From the NCBI GenBank assembly GCA_965279735.1, contig OZ257260.1:496001-560000 (forward strand): 64,000 nucleotides of DNA, written 5' to 3'. Within the stretch, counting starts at the first letter, position 1; every line of letters begins with the position of its first letter. Below are positions 26,981-35,700 of this stretch, piece after piece. The position numbers and the translations under genes are program-made. A model generated the notes under the pieces. It was not told the DNA's origin. It saw nothing but the letters and a program-made list of their open reading frames with translations, and did not search any database. Source of the DNA: CAIUGU01 sp965279735. Lineage in GTDB: Bacteria > Pseudomonadota > Gammaproteobacteria > Steroidobacterales > Steroidobacteraceae.

Positions 26981-28194
26981 CCTCTCCACCTCTCCCTCCG
27001 CTCATTCATTTTGAGCAGCACGTCAATGAGCGGCTGGCGACCGATGCCATCCCTGCGTTGCCTTCGCACCTGTTGCCTGAAGCGGCGGCATGGCATCCGA
27101 TGCTCTGGGTCGAAAGACCGCGGGAGCAATTGCAAATTCTCTGCGACGATCCTGCCAGTCTGCAGGCTTGGCAACGTGCATTCAGTGGATCCGAAGGGAC
27201 TGTACGATTCCCGATACATCCGCTCATGGTCCCGGCGTATGCAGGCGATCGTATCGTGGAAAGCGGCTCCTTCGCGGTGAGCGCCTCCTATCGAACGGTG
27301 TTCTTTCGCCCGCCTCTTGAAGGACCCGTCGCTCGCATGGTCCCTGCCGGGCAGGTCATGATGATCAAGCTGCATCTGGATCAGGCGTTGCCGGGACTTG
27401 CCAGCGACCGGCGATTGAATGCCGAGCGGATCAGGAAATGTGTCCGGCTCAGCAGGGAACTGTCTGCTGAGTTCTCGGCGATGACCGAGCCGCCGCTTGA
27501 AATCCTCCGTGAACAGGTTGGCCTGCTGGACGGGGAGCGCGGCGCGCTCGTGAGGATCGTTCCCGAGAACGGCATCCTGCCCGTCTTCTCGTTGTATTCA
27601 CGCGATGATACCAATCGCGATGCGGATCCTTTGCTGATACGTCATTTGCGCCGCCTGGGCCTGGGTCCGGCGGAAACGGCAGAAGCATTCGGCGAACTGC
27701 TTGCGGAGCCGTTATTACGTGGCGCGCTGCAAGCCTTCCAGCGCGGTTACTCGCTCGAGATGCATGCGCAGAACACATTGATCTCGCTGGCCACGGACCG
27801 GTTGATCGACAAGGTTTATTTCCGTGATCTTGAAGGCGTCCTGTTTTTTCCCGAGCTGCGCGCCCGGTGTGGTCATGCGCCGGTGCTGGAGAATTTTCCG
27901 CTGGCAGGCCTGGTGCCCGAGCCTCCTCTGCCGTCCCGCTGGTTCAATCGCAATATCGATCATGACCTGGGCCGCATTTTCCGGGTGAGTCTGCAGGTCC
28001 TGCAGCGGGAGGGATTTTTCTCGTCGCGGCAAGCCGGCGCAGCCATGCGATCGTGCAGGTCTGTTTATCGACGTCTACTGCGCGAAACGCGCCTGACGGA
28101 ACTGGACGGAGCAGGCCGCTGGCTGCCTGTCTCGAGGACACCTTACGGCTCTGGCTGGAGGCGCGGCGACTACTATCGCACGCAGTTCAGATGA
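26977..28194 (+). CDS. IucA/IucC (NIS synthetase)-like ligase in the EPS operon
   Basis: A 405-residue protein that I read as a divergent member of the NIS siderophore synthetase fold. NIS synthetases adenylate a carboxylate such as citrate and join it to an amine or alcohol. The family's conserved blocks appear in order: IHPLMVPAY (about 75), SASYRTVFF (about 105), MIKLHL followed by LASDRRLN (about 127-150), LEMHAQNTLISL (about 258) and VYFRDLEGVLFF (about 280). The ATP- and metal-binding S-x-R, K, R, E-x-H-x-Q-N and R-D residues are thus all present. It is about 180 residues shorter than IucA/IucC, mainly at the N-terminus. No siderophore transport gene is near. It lies in an ATGA overlap with both neighbours. 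Confidence 0.72.
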   Translation: MTSPPLPPLIHFEQHVNERLATDAIPALPSHLLPEAAAWHPMLWVERPREQLQILCDDPASLQAWQRAFSGSEGTVRFPIHPLMVPAYAGDRIVESGSFAVSASYRTVFFRPPLEGPVARMVPAGQVMMIKLHLDQALPGLASDRRLNAERIRKCVRLSRELSAEFSAMTEPPLEILREQVGLLDGERGALVRIVPENGILPVFSLYSRDDTNRDADPLLIRHLRRLGLGPAETAEAFGELLAEPLLRGALQAFQRGYSLEMHAQNTLISLATDRLIDKVYFRDLEGVLFFPELRARCGHAPVLENFPLAGLVPEPPLPSRWFNRNIDHDLGRIFRVSLQVLQREGFFSSRQAGAAMRSCRSVYRRLLRETRLTELDGAGRWLPVSRTPYGSGWRRGDYYRTQFR

Positions 28195-29312
28195 ACAAGG
28201 GTTTCTACATTCCTTCCCTCGATGGCCTGCGCTGTTTTGCGGTACTGCTGGTATTTGCAGGTCACGTCCTCCAGATCGCGAATGTTCCGAACATCATTCC
28301 CGGCAGCTTCGGGGTGACCGTGTTTTTTTTCCTGTCCGGCTATCTCATCACGACACTTCTCAGAATGGAAAAGGCGCAGACCGGCGCTGTCTCGCTCTCT
28401 CATTTCTATCTTCGCAGGGCGCTTCGGATCCTGCCGCCTTTCTACCTGGTCCTCTTGCTGGCGACCCTGCGGGGGCACTACGAGCTGTTCATGCGTGGGA
28501 CCAACATGGAAGGCTGGTACGTCGTAGGGCAAGCCCTGCATCTGACGAATTTCCAGATAGCCGCGAAGGGTTTCGATGCTCCCGTCGCCCCCGGCACGCT
28601 CATCTACTGGTCCCTGGCGATAGAAGAGCACTTCTACCTGGTTTTTCCGCTGATTTTCCTGTGGCTGCACAGATTCGGATCCGCGCGGCAGCAGGCCCGT
28701 GTCCTTATGTGGTTGTGCGCGGTCGTACTCGCGTGGCGATGCTGGCTGATCTTCGGGGCGGGTGCGTCCTACGAGCGAACCTACGCCGGAACCGATACCC
28801 GGTTTGACTCGATTCTTTTCGGCTGCATCCTCGGGCTATGGGGCAATCCGATGCTCGATGAGAGCAGGCTGGGCGAAAAGACCTGGAAGTGGAGGCTTCT
28901 GCCGCTGGGCATTGCCGGCATCGTGATCAGCCTGGTGATTACGTCCCTCAATTTCACGAGTACTTTTCGCTACACCCTGCAGGGAATTTCGCTGTTCCCG
29001 ATCTTCGTGGTGGCAGTGCGCTACCCCGCATGGGGCCCCATGAAGCTGCTCAACATTGGCTGGGTAAAATGGATAGGACTTGTCAGCTATTCGTTCTACC
29101 TGGTGCATTTCTCGATGCTCAGGATCACGAACTACCTGCTGCAGCCTGACGTGCTGACGTTGGGCCTCGTCGGTCTACCGGCTTCGTTTGCAGTAGCCGC
29201 CGCTATCTACTACGGCGTGGAGAAACCTTGCGGCCGTCTGCGGAAGAAGCTTTCGGGAACAACTTCCTTACCCGCCGACGCATCGCCAATTGCTGCCCGT
29301 AGCGTCTCCTGA
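28191..29312 (+). CDS. Membrane acyltransferase 3 (OafA/NodX type)
   Basis: A 373-residue membrane protein with about 10 helices. The family motifs are IPSLDGLRCFAVLLVFAGH at the start (catalytic His), FFFLSGYLITTLL and YWSLAIEEHFYLVFP. It transfers an acyl group, usually acetyl, onto a sugar hydroxyl of the polymer. The ATG at 28191 overlaps the stop of the NIS-like gene by 4 bp, so it is the last gene of the coupled unit. The convergent GT2 gene ends 36 bases downstream, with no obvious terminator between them. Confidence 0.92.
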   Translation: MNKGFYIPSLDGLRCFAVLLVFAGHVLQIANVPNIIPGSFGVTVFFFLSGYLITTLLRMEKAQTGAVSLSHFYLRRALRILPPFYLVLLLATLRGHYELFMRGTNMEGWYVVGQALHLTNFQIAAKGFDAPVAPGTLIYWSLAIEEHFYLVFPLIFLWLHRFGSARQQARVLMWLCAVVLAWRCWLIFGAGASYERTYAGTDTRFDSILFGCILGLWGNPMLDESRLGEKTWKWRLLPLGIAGIVISLVITSLNFTSTFRYTLQGISLFPIFVVAVRYPAWGPMKLLNIGWVKWIGLVSYSFYLVHFSMLRITNYLLQPDVLTLGLVGLPASFAVAAAIYYGVEKPCGRLRKKLSGTTSLPADASPIAARSVS

Positions 29313-29348
29313 GCGGCATCATCAGCAACTACGCCTGCAGCGTGCAGG

Positions 29349-30395
29349 TCAGTTGCGCTCCATGGCAGCAGGCTTGACGACCGGCATGGATTCCCGAATG
29401 GCCGTGACTCGCTCGATCGTCGAAGGCTGCTGGGGCGGTGCTTCCGGAAACTGGATGATCGTGTCGATCTGGTAGTCCTTGATTTGCCGGGCGTGGGTGA
29501 AGATGACCAGCTCGCCGAGCAGGCCGAGGGCAAACAGTTGGAGGCCGAGGACTGCGAGAAGCGACGCCAGCAGCAGAGCGGGTCTATCCGCAAGAGCTTG
29601 CCCGAAGAAAATTCTTTCGACGACCAGGTAGGCGATCAGGAGAGACCCCAACCCGAACGTCACGACGCCCATCATGCCGAAGAAGCGCAACGGCTTCTTC
29701 GTGAATCTGACGAGGAAAAGGACCGTAAAAATATCAAGGGCCCGGTGGGCGTACTCTCGTATCTGATAGGACTCCTTGAAATCGTCCTTGGGTGATTGCT
29801 TGAGATCGACTTCGACCACCCGGAACCCTTGCCTGTCTGCCAATACCGGCAGAAAGCGGTGCTGGTCGCCATAGATGGAAATTTCTTCCATGACACGGCG
29901 CTTCATGGCACGAACGCTGCAGCCGAGATCCTTGAATTTCAGTCCCGAAACCCAGCTGACCGCGCGATGAAAAGTCGCTCGCCGCAAGACTTCCAGGAAC
30001 CCGCCGCTACGGGGCCAGCGGCGCGCTACTGCCATATCGCATGTGGCAAGCGCATCTATCAGCCTGGGAATTTCCGAGGCTTGCACCTGGTAGTACGCAG
30101 GCAGTGTCACGATGATGTCGCCGCGTGCTCGCTCGAAAGCGGCTGTGAGCGCAGTAGCCTCGCCGAACGTGCGCGTCAGGCCGATGATGGAAATATTCTC
30201 GCCCCGGCTCCGGATCTCCTTGAGCATACCCCCCGTTCGCGGACGGTGGCCGTCGAGGACGAATATCATTTCGAACGACTTGCCTGTGCTTTCCAGGGCG
30301 GCCTTGTATTCCGCGAACAGTGCGGCGATGTCGTCGACGCGGGGTCCGACAGGCACGATGGCGGAAATTTCTACGGTGGATTCGTGCATTCTCAT
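29349..30395 (-). CDS. GT2-like membrane protein with lost catalytic motifs
   Basis: A 348-residue protein with the shape of polyprenyl-phosphate sugar transferases: GT-A domain (1-230) and two C-terminal membrane helices (about 245-305). Both nucleotide/metal sites are altered. The VNDGSxD block is VLDGHRPRTGG (46-56), and the DXD block, normally MDGDLQ, is TLPAYYQVQ (97-105), with no acidic residue. The acceptor-side QHRF (178-181) is kept. The frame is intact over the full length, so this is not a decayed pseudogene but probably a pseudo-enzyme or a partner of the canonical GT2 encoded 3 bases upstream. Confidence 0.78.
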   Translation of the reverse strand: MRMHESTVEISAIVPVGPRVDDIAALFAEYKAALESTGKSFEMIFVLDGHRPRTGGMLKEIRSRGENISIIGLTRTFGEATALTAAFERARGDIIVTLPAYYQVQASEIPRLIDALATCDMAVARRWPRSGGFLEVLRRATFHRAVSWVSGLKFKDLGCSVRAMKRRVMEEISIYGDQHRFLPVLADRQGFRVVEVDLKQSPKDDFKESYQIREYAHRALDIFTVLFLVRFTKKPLRFFGMMGVVTFGLGSLLIAYLVVERIFFGQALADRPALLLASLLAVLGLQLFALGLLGELVIFTHARQIKDYQIDTIIQFPEAPPQQPSTIERVTAIRESMPVVKPAAMERN

Positions 30396-30398
30396 CAG

Positions 30399-31397
30399 TT
30401 AGCCCTGCTCGACATTGAGGGAAGCGGGCATGGTGTCGAGCTGATTTTCGCGACGCTGGGTAAGCCGGGCAAAATCACTTTCCCGTATGTCACCGAGTTT
30501 GTATACGAGTTCGCCAAGCATTCCGCTACACACGAGCATGAACGCACATCCGGCGAACATGAATCCCGTTCCGGCGATTGGCAACGATATGGGAGATCCG
30601 TCGACGATCGCAGCATATGCAGTAAAGACCAGCGCAATTGCTGCGACCAGACTCGCCGGTACTGCCAGCAGGCAGAACCACAGCAGCGGGCGGGAAGTGA
30701 AGGATGCCACCGTCTTGATCACGAGCAGGTCGAGAAGAACCTTGTAGATTCTTGACAAGCCGTACTTGGATGCGCCGAACTGCCTTGCATGGTGGCGAAC
30801 CTTGATTTCAGCTATCCGGGGCCCTGCGACCGAAGCCATGGCCGGAATGAAGCGATGCATCTCCGAGTACAGCGGAATGTTCTTGATCAACGATCCGCGG
30901 AAAGCCTTGAGCGAACAGCCGTTATCCTTGATGCGAACACCAGTGACCCTGCCGATGATCCAGTTGGCTATGCGCGAGGGGATTTTTCTGGACACCAGCT
31001 TGTCCTGGCGATTGTGTCGCCACCCCACCACGATGTCATAGCCTTCCGCCATTTTTTCGAGAAACAGCCCGATGTCCGCCGGGTCGTTCTGCAGGTCTCC
31101 GTCCATCGTGACGATGATTTCGCCCCTTGCATGCTCGATGCCGGCAGCCATGGCAGGTGTTTGCCCGTAGTTACGCCGGAAATTCACTACCCGTACGCGG
31201 GGGTCTTGCCTGGCGATTTCCGTAGCGCGTGCCAGCGTGTGGTCCGCACTGCCATCGTTGACCAGCACCATTTCAAAGTCGATCTGCAAAGGTTCGACGG
31301 CCGCTACAATGGCCGCATGCATTGGCTCTATGCTGTCTTCTTCGTTGAAGAACGGCACTACGATGGAGAGGAGCGGAGGAGCCGGTTCAGCCTTCAT
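30399..31397 (-). CDS. Polyprenyl-phosphate sugar transferase (GT2, ArnC/GtrB-like)
   Basis: A 332-residue inner-membrane enzyme. The N-terminal GT-A domain has SIVVPFFNEEDSI, LVNDGSADHT, and the metal-binding VTMDGDLQNDP; EMHRF and GASKYG follow. Two C-terminal helices lie near 240-310. It should make the polyprenyl-phosphate sugar donor used by GT-C enzymes such as those at 18524, 49658 and 55941. The ATG at 31397 gives a normal N-terminus (MKAEPAPPLLSIVVP); an upstream in-frame extension of 39 codons is unlike a protein. It is transcribed with its degenerate paralogue downstream. Confidence 0.88.
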   Translation of the reverse strand: MKAEPAPPLLSIVVPFFNEEDSIEPMHAAIVAAVEPLQIDFEMVLVNDGSADHTLARATEIARQDPRVRVVNFRRNYGQTPAMAAGIEHARGEIIVTMDGDLQNDPADIGLFLEKMAEGYDIVVGWRHNRQDKLVSRKIPSRIANWIIGRVTGVRIKDNGCSLKAFRGSLIKNIPLYSEMHRFIPAMASVAGPRIAEIKVRHHARQFGASKYGLSRIYKVLLDLLVIKTVASFTSRPLLWFCLLAVPASLVAAIALVFTAYAAIVDGSPISLPIAGTGFMFAGCAFMLVCSGMLGELVYKLGDIRESDFARLTQRRENQLDTMPASLNVEQG

Positions 31398-31772
31398 TGC
31401 ATGGATCGGGGATTGAGCGGTAATTAACTGTAAATTCAATGACGTGCATTTTGCTGCATATCCGTGCAAACGCGACGGAAATGTATCACAGAAGGCGTAT
31501 TTTCCCGTCAGCAACGCGTCGCTTCGGTCTTGCGCTTACATGTCGTACCAGGCTTCCTCACTCGCAAAAAAAACGAGCATTGCCGTCGTGGACATTGCTG
31601 TCGACCGAGGGGCCATCGACGGCTGAACCGGAACCTGTTCTCGGTTGGGATATTCCATTTCCATTTCAGCGCCTGGATCAGCTATCTAGTGGGCAGGGCA
31701 AAAAAATCGTCTGGTAGCCAGCTTTTGCGCCGTTTTCGTGGCTATCGTTTGTGACTTCTATCCTTTGCCGCT
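31398..31772. other. Divergent intergenic region without a gene
   Basis: This stretch of 375 bases (440 to the chosen start of the next gene) separates the leftward GT2 pair from the rightward GT4 operon. It has lower GC than its surroundings and contains an A8 run and an A7 run, but I see no hairpin terminator, no sigma-54 site and no convincing sigma-70 pair. Short open frames here do not resemble proteins. It must hold two divergent promoters. Confidence 0.6.
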
Positions 31773-31838
31773 TTGCCTGCCATCGTCACAATGGATCAGA
31801 TGGAGGGGAGAGGCCCCGCGAGGCTTAAGGTACAGCGG

Positions 31839-33128
31839 ATGAATTTGAAGAAAATGCAGACCCCTATTGCCGTGGAATCCGCTGGACAGGAAGACGTGTC
31901 CTCTGCGGGTTCGCCGCGGCATCTGCGCATACTGATGGTAGCGCCGCAGCCGTTCTTCCGTCCCCGCGGCACTCCTTTCAGCGTGCTGCACCGGATCCGC
32001 GCGCTAGGCGAGTCCGGTCACAAGATCGATCTCATTACCTATCCGTTCGGTGAGGACGTTGCCCTTCCGGGGCTCAGGATTCTGAGGGCAGGCCGGGTGC
32101 CTTTCGTCAAGGATGTCAAAATAGGTCCGTCGATCGCCAAGCTGCTGCTCGATATTCCGCTGGCGTGGGCAACCTGGCGAGCATTGAGGTCCGGGAAGTA
32201 CGATGTCGTCCATTCCCACGAAGAGGCGGCATTCTTCTGTGCGCCGCTCGCCGCGCGCTACTCACTGCCGCATATCTACGATATGCACAGCAGTCTGCCC
32301 CAGCAGCTCGACAACTTTAAGTCATTCAACCTGGGAATCATCCGGAAAACCTTTGCATGGATGGAAATGAAAGTGCTTACGACCTGCGATGGCGTGATAA
32401 CCATCTGCCAGGATCTTGCTGACGTGGCGACCACGGTCGCTCCGAATACTCCCCATTCAATGATCGAGAACACGGCGGACGATGCTGCGATATTCGGCAC
32501 GGGGCGGAAGGCAGATCCTGCCCTTGCTGACCGGAAGCCACGCGGTCGAATAGTGCTCTACACGGGTACATTCGAGCAGTATCAGGGGATCGACCTGCTC
32601 CTGCAGGGCTTCGTCAAGGTCGCCAGCGAAATACACGATGCTCACCTGTTGCTGGTGGGCGGGCGACCCCATCAGGTTGAGGCCTACAGGAAGCGTGCTG
32701 CCGAGCTGGGCCTGGGGGAGCATTGCACCTTCGTGGGCCAGGTGCACCCATCGGAAATCCCGAAATTCATCGAGGCAGCGGAGCTGATCGTCTCGCCACG
32801 GTCCAGTGGCACGAATACGCCCCTGAAGATCTATGGATACCTGCGCTCCGGCAAACCGATTGTTGCCACCAACCTCCATACCCACACGCAAACGCTGAAT
32901 GCGGAAATCGCGGAATTGGTGCCCGCAACCAGCGATGGCATGGCGGCCGGCATCTGCCGAGTGATGAATGACCGCACTCATGCGCAGAAACTGGTGGCCC
33001 GCGCACAGCGAGTCGCCGAGGCGGAATACTCGGACCAGGCATATCTGCGGAAGGTCATCGGCTTTTACCAGCACGCTGTTCATCGCACCGGCGTACCGAC
33101 TGTCAACCCCGCCGTCACGACGCCCTGA
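31839..33128 (+). CDS. Glycosyltransferase family 4
   Basis: About 429 residues if started at the ATG at 31839, which has TTAAGG 9-14 bases upstream; earlier ATGs at 31791 and 31800 and a TTG at 31773 are also in frame. The conserved part begins ILMVAPQPFFRPRGTPFSV. The donor domain has VLYTGTFEQYQGIDLLLQGF, LLVGGRP and SPRSSGTNTPLKIYGYLRSGKPIVATNL, in which TPLKIYGYL replaces the common E-x7-E, as in one GT4 branch. It opens the rightward module 31839-38633. Confidence 0.85.
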   Translation: MNLKKMQTPIAVESAGQEDVSSAGSPRHLRILMVAPQPFFRPRGTPFSVLHRIRALGESGHKIDLITYPFGEDVALPGLRILRAGRVPFVKDVKIGPSIAKLLLDIPLAWATWRALRSGKYDVVHSHEEAAFFCAPLAARYSLPHIYDMHSSLPQQLDNFKSFNLGIIRKTFAWMEMKVLTTCDGVITICQDLADVATTVAPNTPHSMIENTADDAAIFGTGRKADPALADRKPRGRIVLYTGTFEQYQGIDLLLQGFVKVASEIHDAHLLLVGGRPHQVEAYRKRAAELGLGEHCTFVGQVHPSEIPKFIEAAELIVSPRSSGTNTPLKIYGYLRSGKPIVATNLHTHTQTLNAEIAELVPATSDGMAAGICRVMNDRTHAQKLVARAQRVAEAEYSDQAYLRKVIGFYQHAVHRTGVPTVNPAVTTP

Positions 33129-33164
33129 TCGGGTAGTTTCTTTCAAGAATCGCAGACTCTGACT

Positions 33165-33968
33165 ATGGCCATCAATATTGCAGCCTCTGATCTCTCGCAT
33201 TTGCCCGAAGAGAGCCGCCTGGATGCAGTCCGGGATTTCTGGGACCATCACGTGCACGACTGGAAGGTCGCAAAGAGTCCCGCCGGTACGAAAGAGTTTT
33301 TCGAAGAGATCGAGGCGTACCGCTTCGAGAAGCTTCACTATCTTCCTCAAGTGGTCAATTTTGGCGGCTACCGGGGCAAGAAGCTGCTCGATGTCGGGTG
33401 CGGGGTGGCGAACGACCTTTCACGTTTTGTCCGCGGCGGCGCCATCGTCACGGGCGTCGACTTGGCGCCCCACTCCATAGAGCTTGCCAAAGCGAATTTC
33501 TCGCAACGAGGGCTGCAGGGCGAGTTTTCCGTGATGAACGGAGAAAGCCTTGAATTCGCGGACAACATGTTCGATGTCGTGTATTGCCACACGGTGCTTC
33601 ATTTTACCGTCCACCCTGAAAGAATGATCAGGGAGATACATCGTGTCCTCAAGCCCGGAGGCACGGCAATCCTGATGACAGTCAATCGCGAGTCCTGGCT
33701 GAACAGGCTGCAGAAACTCATGAAGGTCGAGATCGACCATCTCGATTCCCCGGTTTTTTATCAGTTCAGCATTCCTGAATACCGGCAATTGCTGGCTCCC
33801 TTCAATGAGATAAAGATCGTTCCTGAGCGTTTCCCGGTTGCCACCAAGGTTCACGGCGGCGTGAAGGCGATCCTCTACAACGGCTTGTTCGTGGGATCCT
33901 TCAATCTCCTCCCGCGATCCCTGACGCGACCGCTCGGTCACCATCTCATGGCGTTCTGCCGGAAATGA
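33165..33968 (+). CDS. Class I SAM-dependent methyltransferase
   Basis: A 267-residue cytoplasmic methyltransferase. Motif I is KLLDVGCGVANDLSRFV (about 67-83), followed by the acidic ribose-binding VDLAPHSIELAK and the post-motif HTVLHFTVHPERMIREIHRVLKPGG. This is a UbiE-like Methyltransf_11 fold. In this context it probably methylates a sugar or a lipid-linked precursor. One base separates it from the next gene, so the two are co-translated. Confidence 0.88.
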   Translation: MAINIAASDLSHLPEESRLDAVRDFWDHHVHDWKVAKSPAGTKEFFEEIEAYRFEKLHYLPQVVNFGGYRGKKLLDVGCGVANDLSRFVRGGAIVTGVDLAPHSIELAKANFSQRGLQGEFSVMNGESLEFADNMFDVVYCHTVLHFTVHPERMIREIHRVLKPGGTAILMTVNRESWLNRLQKLMKVEIDHLDSPVFYQFSIPEYRQLLAPFNEIKIVPERFPVATKVHGGVKAILYNGLFVGSFNLLPRSLTRPLGHHLMAFCRK

Positions 33969-33969
33969 C

Positions 33970-35646
33970 ATGGACGCTTACGCTTTCCGGCGCGACCTCG
34001 GCGAGTTCCAGCAGCAGTTCGACGTGGCTGTGGTCGGTGCGGGCGTCCAGGGCGCTTGCATTGCGAGGCTGCTTGCGATGCGCGGGCTCAAGGTAGCGCT
34101 CGTCGAGCGCGATGATTTCGGTGCGGGAACTTCACGCAATTGCGCAAAACTGCTGCACGGCGGCTTCCGCTATGTCCAGCATCTCGACGCGAAGCGCATC
34201 CGGGAATCTATGCGGGCGCAGCGCGCGTGGCTATCCGCGGTGCCGCACCTGGTGCGCCCATTGCGTTGCATGGTCCCTGCGTATGGTCACGGAACCCGCG
34301 GGCCACTCGCACTGGCTGGAGGCATGTGTGCGTTCCATCTGTTCGCATGGGACAGGAATCTGAAAGTGCCCCGCGCCGTGCAGTTGCCCCGATCCGGACT
34401 CATTGGTCGAAGTTCCCTGGTGCAATCGTGGCCGCAACTGGAGCGCCCTGATGTCACGGGGGCCGCGTGGTGGTATGACGCACAGATGCTCGATGCCTCG
34501 CGGATGGTGCTTGAGTTTCTACTCGATGCCAGGCAGCGCGGGGCCGTGATAGCGAATCACGTGGAATGCACGGGCCTGAGACAGGCGGGGAACCGTGTAG
34601 AGGGCCTCCTTGCGAGAGATACCCTGACCGGCAAGGAATTCGAAGTTGCTGCTCGCATGACGGTGAACGCCGCCGGGCCCTGGTCAAGTGACGTGGCCGC
34701 TGATCTGCCAGGCCTGGATCGGCAAGTACCGCTGAGCTGGACACGTAACATGAACCTCGTGACGAGGCCAGTCTTTCCGGGAAGCACGGCATTCGGTGTC
34801 GGGAGTAACCAGTCATCGGATGCGCGTGTCGGGCGTTCAAAGCGACTGTTTTTTGTCAGCCCATGGCAGGGATGCTCGGTCATCGGAACGACTCACGAAG
34901 CATTCAAGGGTGATCCGGATTCGGTCAATGCGAGCGAAGGCGACCTGGCGACGTTCCTGGCCGAAATCAATGAATCACTTCCTACGGCGAAACTGAATGC
35001 AGGGGACGTTCGTTCCGTGCATGTCGGGCTGACGCCGGCAGAGGACGGCACAGCAGGCCGCGCCAAGCGATCGTTTGTTGTCGATCATCATGCACACGGC
35101 GTCGCAGGAGTAATTACTGCTATCGCGATCAAGTACACGACCGCACCGGAAGTCGCCGAAGCCGTAACCGCCATCGCCTGCGACAGATTGGGCAGGGCCG
35201 GTTTCGCCGCACATCTTTCACAGCCAGTCGCCGCGGCCGGATCACTGGCTGGCCAGGCTTCAGGTACAGACTACGACTCACCGGATCCGGACGATGCTTC
35301 GCAGCAGGCATGGGCCAGGCGAATCTACGGATCCTCTTACGGGGAAATGATTGGCGCGGTGCCCACTGGTGCGTTGTCGGTTGGCGAGCATGTTTTTCGT
35401 TGTCGCGTCGTGCACGGAGTCCGGTCGGAAATGGTATCGACTTTGACGGGCGCCCTCTTGCGGGCGACTGATGAGGCCGAACGGGGATGTCTCAGCGAGG
35501 CGCACATACAATGGTGTGCTGAAACGCTTTCGGAAGAGCATCAATGGACTGCGCAGCGCAAGGAGCGCGAGCTCGTGGAACTGCGAGATTGTCTGCAACG
35601 CATGCATTCACGCGTGGCCCCGGTCGCAACCGACGTCGCGGCGTAA
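33970..35646 (+). CDS. GlpD-like FAD-dependent glycerol-3-phosphate dehydrogenase/oxidase
   Basis: A 558-residue flavoprotein. The FAD-binding Rossmann motif is VAVVGAGVQGACIARLL (about 19-35), then VERDDFGAGTSRNCAKLLHGGFRY, which matches the GlpD signature GTSxxSxKLxHGGxRY apart from small changes (SRNCAK). The DAO domain and a C-terminal helical domain follow. GlpD enzymes oxidise glycerol-3-phosphate to dihydroxyacetone phosphate at the membrane. No glpF, glpK or glpR is near; instead it is embedded among glycosyltransferases and a methyltransferase, so its substrate may be a glycerol-phosphate or another alcohol connected with the polymer. Confidence 0.82.
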   Translation: MDAYAFRRDLGEFQQQFDVAVVGAGVQGACIARLLAMRGLKVALVERDDFGAGTSRNCAKLLHGGFRYVQHLDAKRIRESMRAQRAWLSAVPHLVRPLRCMVPAYGHGTRGPLALAGGMCAFHLFAWDRNLKVPRAVQLPRSGLIGRSSLVQSWPQLERPDVTGAAWWYDAQMLDASRMVLEFLLDARQRGAVIANHVECTGLRQAGNRVEGLLARDTLTGKEFEVAARMTVNAAGPWSSDVAADLPGLDRQVPLSWTRNMNLVTRPVFPGSTAFGVGSNQSSDARVGRSKRLFFVSPWQGCSVIGTTHEAFKGDPDSVNASEGDLATFLAEINESLPTAKLNAGDVRSVHVGLTPAEDGTAGRAKRSFVVDHHAHGVAGVITAIAIKYTTAPEVAEAVTAIACDRLGRAGFAAHLSQPVAAAGSLAGQASGTDYDSPDPDDASQQAWARRIYGSSYGEMIGAVPTGALSVGEHVFRCRVVHGVRSEMVSTLTGALLRATDEAERGCLSEAHIQWCAETLSEEHQWTAQRKERELVELRDCLQRMHSRVAPVATDVAA

Positions 35647-35700
35647 TCGATCAGTTTGCTGGAATTCGGGTCTTGGAATTTTGCACAGGAAATTTTTGCC

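Noticed and set aside
24405..29312. A siderophore biosynthesis locus
   Set aside because: Apart from the single NIS-like gene there is no TonB receptor, exporter, hydroxylase or NRPS; all neighbours are polysaccharide genes.
29349..30395. Pseudogene call for the DXD-less GT2
   Set aside because: The frame is full length with intact membrane helices and good coupling to its neighbour, so loss of motif rather than decay is the better description.
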